Positions 7,778-16,342 of a DNA stretch of 64,000 nt are shown here, piece after piece. This DNA is from Deinococcus sonorensis KR-87 (lineage in GTDB: Bacteria; Deinococcota; Deinococci; Deinococcales; Deinococcaceae). The notes under the pieces were generated by a model, which had not been told where the DNA came from, searched no databases, and was given only the letters and a program-made list of their open reading frames with translations. The position numbers and the translations under genes were made by a program. The DNA is taken from contig NZ_CP158297.1 in assembly GCF_040256395.1 (NCBI RefSeq), forward strand, positions 1 to 64,000, written 5' to 3'. Numbering within the stretch: the first letter of the stretch is position 1; every line of letters begins with the position of its first letter.

Positions 7778-9642
7778 GCGGGAGCCCCCGCCACCGGCAG
7801 CTCAATCCAGAAGCGGCTGCCGCCCCGCGGCGCGGCCTGCACTCCGCAGCGGCCACCCATCCGCTCCATGCCGCGCCGCACGATCGCCAGCCCGACGCCG
7901 GTGCCGGGATACGCGTCGAGGGTGTGCAGCCGCTCGAACACCCTGAAAATTCGCTGCTGGTGCCGGGGCTCCACGCCGATGCCGTTGTCCTCGAACCAGA
8001 CGCGCACCTGCGTGCCGCGCTGCTCCGCCCACACCCGCACCTGCGGGTGCATCCCGGGCTGCACGAACTTCAGCGCGTTGCCGAGCAGGTTGATCGTCAC
8101 CTGCCGCAGGGTGGTCAGGTGCCCCTGCACCACCGGCAGCGGCCGCTCGATCTGCACCTGCGCCGCCCGGCGGCGCACCTCGTCCTGCAGCTCCTGCAGC
8201 GCCTGCGCGAACACGTCACTCAGCGCCACCGGCTGCAGCTGCAGCTGCAGCCGGCTGAGGTGGCTGTACTGCAGCAGGTCGTGGATCAGCTGATCCATCT
8301 GGTGGACGTTGCGCTCGATGCGCCGCAGCATCTCCTGCCCCGGCGCGTCGAGCTGGGCGGCGTGGTCCTCCAGCACGGCGTCCGCGTACCCGTTGATGGA
8401 CCGCAGCGGCGCCCGCAGGTCGTGCGCGACGGTGTACGTGAACGCCTCCAGCTCCTCATTCGCCTGGCTCAGCTCGGCCGTGCGCCGCGCCACCCGCTGT
8501 TCCAGCGTCTGGTTCAGCTGCAGCAGCTCCGCCTCTGCGCGCTTGCGGGGGGTGATGTCCCAGTTCACTTCCAGGATCGCCCGCACCTGGCCGTGCTCGT
8601 ACTGCGCGGCCTGCCGGCTCAGCACCACGATCTCCTGTCCGTCCCCGCGCTTGTGCGTCAGCTCGCCCTCCCAGAAGCCCTGCTCACGGATCGCCCGGTC
8701 AAGCGCGGCCTGCGATTCGGGAAAGCGGGTGGCGAGCAGCTGGTGGCTGACCTGCCCGAGCACCGCCGCCTCAGGGTACAGGTACATCTGCTGGGCCGCT
8801 TCGTTCCAGGCGGTGATGCGGTCGTCCGGGCCGCGCACGAACACCGCTTCGTTCGCCAGCGTCAGCAGCTCCGCCTGCGCCTGCAGCACCCGCGCCTGTT
8901 CGGCCAGTTCCGCCTGCACCCGCCTGGCGTCGGTGACGTCCTCGGCGATGCCGCCCGCCCCCAGCACCTGACCGTCCGGACGCCGCAGCGGGTACTGCCG
9001 CACCAGCCAGGTGCGCCGCTCACCGGGCGCGGCGGGCGTTTCGCCACTGACCTCGACTGGCGGCACCGCCTCCCCGGTGCGGATGGTGGCTTCCAGGCGC
9101 TCAGCCACGTCCGGCGGCAGCGCCGGCAGCACCTGGCCGATCGTCCGGCCCAGATGCGCGGCCACCGGCACGCCGTTCAGCTCGGCGAGTTTCTGGTTGA
9201 CGTACACGTAGCGGGCCTGATCGTCGAAGAGTCCAAAGCCGATCGGCGCGTGATCAAAGGCCGCCGAGTACAGGCGCAGCAGCTCACCCGGCTCGGGCCC
9301 CGGGCGGTGGAACAGGTGCAGCCAGGGCCCCGCGTGCGGGTCGCCGACCGGGCCGGCCTCCCAGCGGCTCCAGCCGCCGTTCGGCTCCGGCAACGGGTGC
9401 TGGACCGGCCACGCCCCGGCGCGCGCGGCCGCCCAGCACTGCCGGGCCGCGTCGCTGCCGGACCCGTGCAGGTCCAGCAGGTCCAGCACGAAGCGGCCCT
9501 CGACCGGACCGCGCACCGCTTCTCGCAGCGCCGCGTTCACCCGCAGGATCAGGCCCTGCGGGTCCGTCAGTGCCGCGGGGCTGGCGATGGCCGCCAGCTG
9601 GCGGTCCTGCCAGGCCGCGGCGCGACCGGGCCCGCTCAGCAT
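7774..9642 (-). CDS. PAS-domain sensor histidine kinase
   Basis: 622 residues, from ATG at 9642 (MLSGPGRAAAWQDRQ). No membrane helix, so cytoplasmic. Three PAS-like segments: about 15-120, 125-260 (DHAPIGFGLFDDQARYVYVN) and 270-390 (EAVFVRGPDDRITAWNEAA), then a coiled coil. The HisKA box is TVAHDLRAPLRSINGY with the phospho-histidine near residue 407. ATPase boxes: N box NLLGNALKF, G1 EDNGIGVEP near 550, G2 GTGVGLAIVRRG near 586. The motif style (HDLRAPLR) is that of phytochrome-type kinases. Co-translated with the response regulator at 7370 and divergent from a second kinase/regulator pair. The signal could be redox, a ligand or light; no cofactor residue is identifiable. Confidence 0.92.
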   Translation of the reverse strand: MLSGPGRAAAWQDRQLAAIASPAALTDPQGLILRVNAALREAVRGPVEGRFVLDLLDLHGSGSDAARQCWAAARAGAWPVQHPLPEPNGGWSRWEAGPVGDPHAGPWLHLFHRPGPEPGELLRLYSAAFDHAPIGFGLFDDQARYVYVNQKLAELNGVPVAAHLGRTIGQVLPALPPDVAERLEATIRTGEAVPPVEVSGETPAAPGERRTWLVRQYPLRRPDGQVLGAGGIAEDVTDARRVQAELAEQARVLQAQAELLTLANEAVFVRGPDDRITAWNEAAQQMYLYPEAAVLGQVSHQLLATRFPESQAALDRAIREQGFWEGELTHKRGDGQEIVVLSRQAAQYEHGQVRAILEVNWDITPRKRAEAELLQLNQTLEQRVARRTAELSQANEELEAFTYTVAHDLRAPLRSINGYADAVLEDHAAQLDAPGQEMLRRIERNVHQMDQLIHDLLQYSHLSRLQLQLQPVALSDVFAQALQELQDEVRRRAAQVQIERPLPVVQGHLTTLRQVTINLLGNALKFVQPGMHPQVRVWAEQRGTQVRVWFEDNGIGVEPRHQQRIFRVFERLHTLDAYPGTGVGLAIVRRGMERMGGRCGVQAAPRGGSRFWIELPVAGAPA

Positions 9643-9802
9643 GCCGGCACGACCGGGCCCACGGCGGGACCGGACGCGGCGGGCGCCGCCAGGGGAGAAC
9701 AGCAGCGGAAGGCAGGCATCGACTCGGGTCAGGCTAGCATCCGGCTCCGCCGGTCTCGATTCCCCAATGCTTAAGGCACCGCGGCGTCCGACGCGCGCTC
9801 CG

Positions 9803-9808
9803 TATACT
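9803..9808 (+). promoter_or_regulatory. -10 box of a leaderless promoter for the GAF kinase
   Basis: TATACT ends six bases before the ATG at 9815, so transcription should start at or next to the start codon. No clear -35 is visible. This arrangement is common for leaderless genes in Deinococcus. Confidence 0.6.
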
Positions 9809-9814
9809 GAGCGG

Positions 9815-11455
9815 ATGCCGCCCCCCGTCGACCGGACGCCCCTGCCGGCGAACGACGCCCTGGAGCTGCTGACCCGGGTGTCCACCCTGCTGAAGGGCAT
9901 CCACAGCCGCGAGGAGGCCGAGCGGGTGCTCACCGAGGCGCTGGTCCCGCGCGGCGCGCGCCACGTTCAGCTCGCGGCGCCGGGAGCGGCGGGTGAAGCG
10001 GCGCCGGCGGTGGCGTTCCCGCTCACCAGCCGCGACCGGGCGCTCGGCGTGCTGTGGGTCACGCCGCGCAGCGAAGGTGGGGCGTCCCCCACCGAACTGT
10101 GCCTGTACCGGCTGCTGGCCGACCACGTGGCCGCGGCGCTCGACCTGCACAACGCCAGCCAGGCGGACGCGGCCCTGGAACACGCGGTGGAGGAACGCAC
10201 CGTGCAGTTCTTCCGGGCCAGCGCGGAGCTGGCGTCCCGCAACCGGGCGCTGGAAGCGTTCGCGGGACTGTCCCGGGAACTGGTGACCGAGACGGACGTG
10301 ACGCAGCTGGTCACCCGCGCCCAGGAGACGATTCTGACGCTGCTGCCGGAAGGGGCCAGCGCGTTCCTGGTGCCCGCCGGTGAACGCTGGCAGCTGCGGT
10401 CGCTGGTCGGCCGGGTGGACGCGCCACTGCGGGCCGTGCTGGAGAGCGGCATCTCCGGGCCGCCCGCCGAGCAGCTCGAGCGGATCGCGCAGTCAGGAGC
10501 CCCGGTCTTCGAGGGCCACGGCTGGCACCGGAGCGGGTCACGCTGGGAGACGCTGCTCGGGCCGGTGGGGGCCGTCGCGCTGCTGCCGCTGGGCGTGCAG
10601 CCGGAGTCCGGCGGGGTGGTGGTGGTCGGGCTGACCCGGCAGCGGCACTGGCGGGACGGAGAGCGGGCGCTGCTGGGCACCGCCATGCGACAGCTGCACG
10701 TGGCGATCGACCGGGCTGAGGCGCAGCGCGCCGTGGCGGCGCAGCAGCGGCTGCTGGCCGACCGCTCCGAGCAGCTCGCCGAGCTGAACCGCGAACTGGA
10801 AGCCTTCAGTTACAGCGTCTCGCACGACCTGCGCGCGCCGCTGCGGCACATCAGCGGCTACGCCGATCTGGCGCGGCGCAAGCTTGCTGGGCTGGACCCG
10901 GAGGGCCGGCGGTACCTCGACACCATCATCGCCTCGTCGGGCCGCATGAACGTCATGATCGATGCGCTGCTGGACCACGCCCGGTTGGGCCGTCAGGCGC
11001 TGCGCCGCGTCCCGGTGGACCTCAACCGGCTGGTGCGGGAGGTGCGCGCCGAACTCGACGCCGACGTGGCCGGGCGCCCGCTCGTGTGGGAGGTGGACCC
11101 GCTGCCGCTGGTGCCGGGCGACCCGCTGCTGCTGCGGCTGGTGCTGCAGAACCTGCTCGGCAACGCCGTCAAGTACACCCGCGACCGGAGCCCCGGGGTG
11201 ATCCACATCCGCGCGCAGCTGCACGGGGGGGACCTGCAACTGGAAGTTCGCGACAACGGCGTGGGGTTCGACCCCGCCCAGGCCGGGCGGCTCTTCCAGG
11301 CGTTTCAACGCCTGCACAGCGCCAGGGACTTCGAGGGCAGCGGCGTGGGGCTCGCCAACGTGCGGCGCATCGTGGTCCGCCACGGCGGCCGGGTGTGGGC
11401 CGAGGGGGTGCCGGAGGAGGGCGCGGCGTTTTTCGTGACGCTGCCGCTCACCTGA
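9815..11455 (+). CDS. GAF-domain sensor histidine kinase
   Basis: 546 residues, start fixed at 9815 by the TATACT box six bases upstream (leaderless). Two GAF-like regions (about 10-120 and 150-290) are joined by a coiled coil (ALEHAVEERTVQFFRASAEL). The HisKA box is YSVSHDLRAPLRHISGY with histidine 337. N box NLLGNAVKY, G1 DNGVGFDP near 481, G2 GSGVGLANVRR near 508. It has no membrane segment. The next gene on the same strand, 49 bases later, is a lone receiver, the probable partner. A decayed paralogue of the kinase C-terminus lies at 823-1066. No bilin-binding PHY domain or conserved chromophore cysteine could be identified, so photoreception is not claimed. Confidence 0.92.
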   Translation: MPPPVDRTPLPANDALELLTRVSTLLKGIHSREEAERVLTEALVPRGARHVQLAAPGAAGEAAPAVAFPLTSRDRALGVLWVTPRSEGGASPTELCLYRLLADHVAAALDLHNASQADAALEHAVEERTVQFFRASAELASRNRALEAFAGLSRELVTETDVTQLVTRAQETILTLLPEGASAFLVPAGERWQLRSLVGRVDAPLRAVLESGISGPPAEQLERIAQSGAPVFEGHGWHRSGSRWETLLGPVGAVALLPLGVQPESGGVVVVGLTRQRHWRDGERALLGTAMRQLHVAIDRAEAQRAVAAQQRLLADRSEQLAELNRELEAFSYSVSHDLRAPLRHISGYADLARRKLAGLDPEGRRYLDTIIASSGRMNVMIDALLDHARLGRQALRRVPVDLNRLVREVRAELDADVAGRPLVWEVDPLPLVPGDPLLLRLVLQNLLGNAVKYTRDRSPGVIHIRAQLHGGDLQLEVRDNGVGFDPAQAGRLFQAFQRLHSARDFEGSGVGLANVRRIVVRHGGRVWAEGVPEEGAAFFVTLPLT

Positions 11456-11504
11456 GGCCGGCCTGGGTTCATCCCGAACACGGGGGCGCGTGCCACCATC
11501 AGGC

Positions 11505-11942
11505 ATGACCTCCGACGCCACCGAACACCTGCTGCTGGTCGAGGACAACCCGGACGAGGCGGCGCTGATCCGGCGGGCGCTCGCCGCGCGCGGCTGGGCG
11601 CAGCTGACGGTGCTGACCCACGGGCAGCGGGCCATCGACTACCTGCTGAGGCGCGGCGCCTACGCCGGCCGCAGCGGCGGCGACCCGGCCCTGGTGCTGC
11701 TCGACATCGGCCTTCCGGACATCAGCGGCCTGGAAGTGCTGGAGACCATCCGCGCTCACGCGGCGCTGCGGCACGTGCCGGTGGTGATGCTGACCGTCAG
11801 CGACGACGAGGCGGTGCGGGCCGGCAGCTTCGAGACCGGCGCCAACCTGTTCGTGACCAAACCCAGCCAACCGGCCGAGCTGACCGCCACGGTCCACGCC
11901 ATCGGCACCTTTCTCGCCGAGCAACGGCGGCAGGGCCGCTGA
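11505..11942 (+). CDS. Single-domain response regulator
   Basis: 145 residues; ATG at 11505 (MTSDATEHLLL), with an alternative GTG 15 bases earlier. Receiver residues are E13-D14, phosphoacceptor D67 (LVLLDIGLPD), T97 and K119 (VTKPS). No output domain. It follows the GAF kinase on the same strand by 49 bases and is its likely target. The loop after strand 2 (YLLRRGAYAGRSGGDP) is the long form seen in Rcp1-type regulators. The Rcp1 type and the kinase partner make this a second complete two-component pair, transcribed away from the pair at 7370-9642. Confidence 0.92.
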   Translation: MTSDATEHLLLVEDNPDEAALIRRALAARGWAQLTVLTHGQRAIDYLLRRGAYAGRSGGDPALVLLDIGLPDISGLEVLETIRAHAALRHVPVVMLTVSDDEAVRAGSFETGANLFVTKPSQPAELTATVHAIGTFLAEQRRQGR

Positions 11943-12186
11943 GGCCCGCCCGGCGGCCGACGCTGAGAACCCCGGATGACCGACACCCGCATCACCCTGA
12001 CCCGGAGCGGCACCCGGCCCAGCCCACAGCGCGGCTGGAGGTCACGGCAGATTGACGCCCGGCGACGTGCCCAGGGAACCAGGCGCCGGCGTGACCCCGG
12101 GCCTGAGGTCTTATAGGCCCCGCTCGACGCGCCATGTGCGCGAGACGTTCAGGCGGGGTGAATCGATCCAGGACCGCAGTGGGGCT
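11943..12186. other. Intergenic space between convergent genes
   Basis: 244 bases between a plus-strand response regulator and a minus-strand GGDEF-EAL gene. No gene or clear terminator was recognised. Confidence 0.5.
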
Positions 12187-14073
12187 TCACGGCTGGTGCT
12201 GCAGCAGCGTCCGGGCGACCTCCGCGGACCCCGGCCGGGCCAGCAGGTAGCCCTGGCCCAGATCGCAGCCGAGGTCCTGCAGCATCGCGAGCTGGTGCGG
12301 GGTCTCGATGCCTTCGGCCACCACCTGCAACTCCAGGGTGCCGGCGATGCCGATCACCGCCTCGATCAGCGCCAGCACGAACTGCGGCGCGCGTCTGGGC
12401 GAGCCAAGGTCCTGAACGAAGGAGCGGTCGATCTTGATGGCGTTGATCGGCAGGTCCCGCAGGTACGAGAGGGACGAGTATCCGGCGCCGAAGTCGTCGA
12501 TCGCCACCCGCACGCCCAGGCGCTGCAAATCTCGGAGGGCCGACTTGACCACGTCCAGCTGCCGCATCACCGCGCTTTCGGTCAGCTCGATCTCCAACGC
12601 CGAAGCGGGAAGGGCGGATGCGTTGAGCGCCTCCCGCACCAGGTCCACGAAGTTCGGCTGGGTGACCTGCAGCGCGGAGACGTTCACGCTGACCGCCACG
12701 GAGCGCCCCGCCGCTTCGGCCCAGCCGCGCGCCGCCCGGCAGGCCTCGCGCAGCACCCAGGCCCCCAGCGGAAGGATCTGCCCGGTGCGCTCGGCGATCG
12801 AAATGAACTCCACGGGGGCGATGGGTCCGTACGCCGGGTGGGTCCAGCGCAGCAGCGCCTCGAACTTGCGGATCACGCCGTCCTGAAGCGAGCAGATCGG
12901 TTGGTACACCAGGGACAGCTCCCCGTTGTGCAGCGCCTGGTGCAGGGCCGCCTCCAGGGCGCGCAGGCGCTCGATGGCCGCTTCGGTATCTGGGGCGAAG
13001 CGGCGCACGCCCTGCTTGCCGGCGGCCTTGACGGTGTACATGGCGCTGTCCGCATGCTGCAAGAGCGCCTGAATCTCGTGTCCGTCCTCGGGGAAGGTGC
13101 TGACCCCGATGCTGGCGCTCATGGTCACCAGCTGACCCGACAGGTGCATCGGCTGGGCCAGGCGCTCCACCAGCGTGCGGGCGACGGTCATGGCCGCGTC
13201 CTCCTTCGCCCACACCAGCATCACGAACTCATCGCCGCTCAGCCGCGCCGCGAAGGCTTCCTGACTGGTCAACCGCCGGGCGGTTTCCTGCAGCGCCTGG
13301 TCGCCCACCCGGTGGCCGAGCGTGTCGTTGATCAGCTTGAAGCCGTCCAGGTCGATGAACAGCACGGCGAAGGGACGCCGGGCAGCGATGGAGGAGGCCA
13401 TCACGGTCTGCAGCTGCTGGCGGTTCGGGAGGTTGGTCAGCACGTCGGTGACGAGCAGGTGGTGCAGCGTGTCGTGTTGAGCGACTTCGCGGGCATAGCG
13501 CTCCTTGAAGCCGATGAAGGTGTAGGTGACGGCAAACAGCATCACGTTGGCGAAGTTCAACTCCAGCAGGCTGTACCGGATGCCCAGCGCCGTGCCGGTC
13601 CAGTGGTCGCGGAGCAGCGCCAGGACGCTGACCAGCAGGAAGCCCCCAAAGAAACTGATGGACGCCAGCCGGGCTCCTTTCAGCTGGGGGATGTAGAAGG
13701 ACAGGACCTGCAGGGCGGGGACCCAGAAGAACGTTTCGGTCATCTCCAACTGCACCTGCACCGTTTGCGGCAGCACGAAGAGGATGTAGACCAGCTTGCT
13801 GAGAAAGAAGCTGCTCATGGCCACCACCAGCAGCGTCACCACCCGGTTCAGCTGCGCCGGGCGCCACCACAGCACGGCCGACAGCACCACCAGCAGCGCG
13901 AACGCCGCGGGGTAGCCGAACTGATCGAAGGTGCTGTGCTGGCCGCTCGGGCCGTCGAGCAGCACGCCGATCAGGAACGCCAGGGCGGCGCCGGGCAGGG
14001 CCAGCAGCAACGGTCGGTGCCACGCGAGGTCAACGTGCACCTGGGAGTCCTGATTGGTCGCGGGCGCCTTCAT
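12187..14073 (-). CDS. Membrane GGDEF-EAL protein (c-di-GMP turnover)
   Basis: 628 residues. The N-terminal 200 residues hold about six hydrophobic helices. The GGDEF domain follows (DVLTNLPNRQQL, FIDLDGFKLINDTLGH) with signature SGDEF near 279, a variant seen in active cyclases. The EAL domain (about 375-625) keeps all standard motifs: FEALLRWTHP, VNVSALQ, ELTESAVM, IDDFGAGYSSLSYL, AIKIDRSF and VAEGIET. It can therefore be expected to hydrolyse c-di-GMP and may also make it. GGAG sits 6 bases before the ATG, and a TACACT box lies a little further up. It is on the opposite strand from the preceding kinase pair. In contrast to the protein at 3707-6223, no catalytic residue is missing from the EAL domain. 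Confidence 0.92.
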   Translation of the reverse strand: MKAPATNQDSQVHVDLAWHRPLLLALPGAALAFLIGVLLDGPSGQHSTFDQFGYPAAFALLVVLSAVLWWRPAQLNRVVTLLVVAMSSFFLSKLVYILFVLPQTVQVQLEMTETFFWVPALQVLSFYIPQLKGARLASISFFGGFLLVSVLALLRDHWTGTALGIRYSLLELNFANVMLFAVTYTFIGFKERYAREVAQHDTLHHLLVTDVLTNLPNRQQLQTVMASSIAARRPFAVLFIDLDGFKLINDTLGHRVGDQALQETARRLTSQEAFAARLSGDEFVMLVWAKEDAAMTVARTLVERLAQPMHLSGQLVTMSASIGVSTFPEDGHEIQALLQHADSAMYTVKAAGKQGVRRFAPDTEAAIERLRALEAALHQALHNGELSLVYQPICSLQDGVIRKFEALLRWTHPAYGPIAPVEFISIAERTGQILPLGAWVLREACRAARGWAEAAGRSVAVSVNVSALQVTQPNFVDLVREALNASALPASALEIELTESAVMRQLDVVKSALRDLQRLGVRVAIDDFGAGYSSLSYLRDLPINAIKIDRSFVQDLGSPRRAPQFVLALIEAVIGIAGTLELQVVAEGIETPHQLAMLQDLGCDLGQGYLLARPGSAEVARTLLQHQP

Positions 14074-14297
14074 GCCTGTCTCCGAGTGTAGGCACCACGT
14101 TCTGACGGTCTCCGTGCACGCGCCGGACCGCGCGTCGCTGGCGCCGGTGAACTGCAGCGGGAGCTACACTTTGTGGCGGGAGAAGGAGGCGGGGCCGCCC
14201 CATGCGCTGACGTTCCGGTGGGCGGTGCCCGGCCTCCGGTGGCCCCGGCGCACTCTGCCGCCTCCGGGTGCGGCTGTGGTGGAACGGCGCGCGAGCG

Positions 14298-15257
14298 TTA
14301 CGGCACGAGCAGCACCTTCCCGCTGCTCGCCCGGCTTTCCAGGAGGCGGTGCGCCTGGGCACCGTCGGCCAGCGGGAAGCGCCCTGCGATCCGCACGTGC
14401 AGCGCGCCGCGCCGCACGCGCTCGAACAGCTCGGCGGCGCGCGTCCGGCGGTCCGGGGCGCTGCGCAGCACGTTCCAGAGGTCCCCGCCGGTGAGGGTCT
14501 TCGAGGTGTCCATCAGCACCCGCGGGTCCACCAGCGGTGGATCGCCGCCCGCCATGCCGTAGAACACCACCCGCCCACCGATCCGCACGGCGTCCAGGCT
14601 CCGCGGCAACGTCGACCCGACCGAGTCGAACGCGGCGTCCACCCCGCCCGGGGCGAACGCCCGCGCGGCGCCGACCCAGTCGTGGTCGTACAGCGCCACC
14701 TGCGCCGCGCCGGCTTCGAGCGCCAGGGCCGCCTTGGCCTCGCTGGACGTGACGCCCAGCACCCGCGCGCCCAGGTCCCGCGCGAGCTGCACCAGCAGCA
14801 GCCCCACACCCCCCGCCGCGGCGTGCACCAGCACCGCCTCCCCGGCCTGCACCGGGTGACTGTCGCGGGTGAGGAACTGCGCGGTGAGGCCCTGCAGCAG
14901 CAGGGCGGCCGCCGTGTCGAACGGCACGTCGTCCGGCAGGGGAATCAGCCGCTCTTCGGGCACCGCCACCCGTTCCGCGTTCGCAAACGGACTGTCCGCA
15001 AACGCCACCCGGTCCCCGACGCGAAACGGGCTGCCGGCCGGGGCGAACTCGACCGTCCCGGCCGCTTCGTAGCCGGCGATGTAGGGTGGCGTGCCGCTGA
15101 GGTGGTAGCGGCCCTGACGGCGATACACGTCCGCGAAGTTCAGGCCGATCGCGTGGGTGCGGACCAGCACCTCCCCCGGCTGGAGCACCGGGTCCGCCAC
15201 CTCGCGGTACTCCAGCACCTCCGGACCACCAAAGCTGCTGAACGTTAACGCCTTCAC
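14298..15257 (-). CDS. NADPH:quinone oxidoreductase, zinc-independent MDR family
   Basis: 319 residues. The GTG start at 15257 (VKALTFSSFGGPEVLEY) is supported by a TAGGGT box six bases upstream. N-terminal catalytic fold with GLNFADVYRRQGRY and PYIAGYEAAGTVE; the cofactor-binding Rossmann motif is HAAAGGVG at 145-152. The zinc ligands of alcohol dehydrogenases are absent, as in QorA. Expected reaction: NADPH-dependent one-electron reduction of quinones or of enones. Length is normal for the family (about 325). Single-gene unit: its neighbours are the c-di-GMP gene downstream on the same strand, more than 200 bases away, and a CorA remnant upstream. Confidence 0.9.
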   Translation of the reverse strand: MKALTFSSFGGPEVLEYREVADPVLQPGEVLVRTHAIGLNFADVYRRQGRYHLSGTPPYIAGYEAAGTVEFAPAGSPFRVGDRVAFADSPFANAERVAVPEERLIPLPDDVPFDTAAALLLQGLTAQFLTRDSHPVQAGEAVLVHAAAGGVGLLLVQLARDLGARVLGVTSSEAKAALALEAGAAQVALYDHDWVGAARAFAPGGVDAAFDSVGSTLPRSLDAVRIGGRVVFYGMAGGDPPLVDPRVLMDTSKTLTGGDLWNVLRSAPDRRTRAAELFERVRRGALHVRIAGRFPLADGAQAHRLLESRASSGKVLLVP

Positions 15258-15263
15258 CGCGCC

Positions 15264-15269
15264 ACCCTA
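15264..15269 (-). promoter_or_regulatory. -10 box of a leaderless promoter for the quinone oxidoreductase
   Basis: On the minus strand TAGGGT lies six bases before the GTG start at 15257, so the transcript would begin at the start codon. It fits the TANNNT pattern seen at other starts in the window. Confidence 0.5.
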
Positions 15270-15345
15270 CCAGATGCACCGCCAATGAGCCACGGCCCGA
15301 CCCAGGGCAAGAAATCCTTCCAGCGTGGGCCTCCGGTGAGCCCGG

Positions 15346-15520
15346 TCAGCCCACGCCCAGCACACCCGGAACGATGCTTTGCGTCACGGTCAGCGGTAGG
15401 GTGTCGGTAAGGCGCTGACGGGTGCTGGGTAGGGCACGTCGAACGGCCTCAGCCGGCGCTCTCGGACGCTGCCCGCCGCCTGCAGCGTGTGCTCATCACC
15501 TTTGAACAGCCGGTGCATCC
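15346..15520 (-). pseudogene. Remnant of a CorA-type transporter gene
   Basis: On the minus strand a frame ending at 15390 reads HRLFKGDEHTLQAAGSVRER, which lines up with RLFERYEHTLEAVGSVRELL of the CorA gene at 21315-22287. After one frame change the next stretch, TLPLTVTQSIVPGVLGVG up to the stop at 15346-15348, lines up with LTVVTVTLGIVAAVAGVLGV of the same protein, in the first membrane helix region. Only some 60 codons remain, with at least one frameshift and internal deletions; the pore motif GMN-like region is absent. It is a decayed second corA copy. Confidence 0.65.
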
Positions 15521-15530
15521 GCGCTTCCCG

Positions 15531-15880
15531 CTCGCGAACCTCCGGAAGGCCGGTGCGGCCAGTCCATGATCCACCCGGCGGGTTCAAGCTCAACAGGCTC
15601 CGGAGAGCCCGGTGAGCCCGCGCCTGCAACGCTCCGCTGTTCCCGCAGGAGCGCTGCGGCACACAAGCGCGGCGAGCTCGTGCATCACACTCGGGCGTCG
15701 GTCACGCGGCCAGGCGCGCAGCGATCTCCCCATGACCGCGTGACGGACCGATCCTGGCGCGGCCGGCCCGCCGCCGTCCGGGCCGTTGTGGCTCCCGGTT
15801 TCCCGGGCGGGCCTTTGTAGCCCAGCCTTCTTTCGGCGCTGGCTTTAAGGCCCCGTGAATTCACGCGCCGCCATTCTTGT
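15531..15880. other. No gene recognised
   Basis: Stretch between the CorA remnant and the rhodopsin operon. No open frame has recognisable content. Short GC-rich inverted repeats occur near 15760-15810 but no clear terminator for a neighbouring gene. Confidence 0.45.
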
Positions 15881-15900
15881 CGTATCACGATATAACGATC
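15877..15900 (+). promoter_or_regulatory. AT-rich candidate promoter/operator of the rhodopsin operon
   Basis: The only AT-rich patch upstream of the rhodopsin operon. It holds TATAAC at 15891-15896 as a possible -10 box and overlaps the partly symmetric sequence CGTATCACGATATAACG. No good -35 stands at the right distance. It could be the site where light or carotenoid status is read, but that is a guess. Confidence 0.35.
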
Positions 15901-16016
15901 GTCACGCCGGTGATGAGGACGGTCCAGACCAGCGCGGCCCGCACGTGGGGCCGTGGCCCGGGCAGGCGTGCGGACAACCGCTCGCGTGCCGTCCGATGCG
16001 GACAGAGGAGGAAGCC

Positions 16017-16286
16017 ATGCGACCGTTTTTTATTCGTGCCCCCAGCGGCGAGCTGATCGCCTTTCATCACATCGTGCGCCTGGAGGTCGAGACGACCGGG
16101 GTGCTCGACCAGCTGCGCCACGAGGTGCACGCCACCACCGTCACGGGGGACAAACACGTGCTGGGCACCACCCGCGGGCCGGGTGCCCGCGAGCAGGCGG
16201 AGCACCTGATCGCCGAACTGCTGCGCCAGGGGGACGTCCCTGACGTCCGGCCCTCCCTCGTCGCCGATGCTCGGCCGTCCCGCTGA
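16017..16286 (+). CDS. Small protein encoded just before the rhodopsin gene
   Basis: 89 residues, start at 16017 because GGAGGAAG precedes the ATG (MRPFFIRAPSGELIAF). The body looks like a small folded domain of strands and one helix (HHIVRLEVETTG, HEVHATTVTG, LGTTRG, REQAEHLIAELL), followed by a disordered tail. No membrane helix or signal peptide and no family recognised. It is 56 bases before the rhodopsin gene and on the same strand, so it is probably the first cistron of the rhodopsin-blh operon. A rhodopsin partner or regulator is possible but only inferred. Confidence 0.72.
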   Translation: MRPFFIRAPSGELIAFHHIVRLEVETTGVLDQLRHEVHATTVTGDKHVLGTTRGPGAREQAEHLIAELLRQGDVPDVRPSLVADARPSR

Positions 16287-16314
16287 CCCCTTCACGTCTC
16301 CCACGCACCGAGAC

Positions 16315-16331
16315 GCGCTTCTGTGAAGCGC
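16315..16331 (+). promoter_or_regulatory. Short hairpin just before the rhodopsin ribosome-binding site
   Basis: Arms 16315-16320 and 16326-16331 pair perfectly with a 5-base loop, immediately followed by GGAGGAG (16332-16338) and the ATG at 16343. It may help set the relative expression of the small protein and the rhodopsin. Confidence 0.35.
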
Positions 16332-16342
16332 GGAGGAGCTCC

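Noticed and set aside
7924..9774. 616-codon open frame on the plus strand
   Set aside because: Opposite-strand shadow of the PAS kinase gene.
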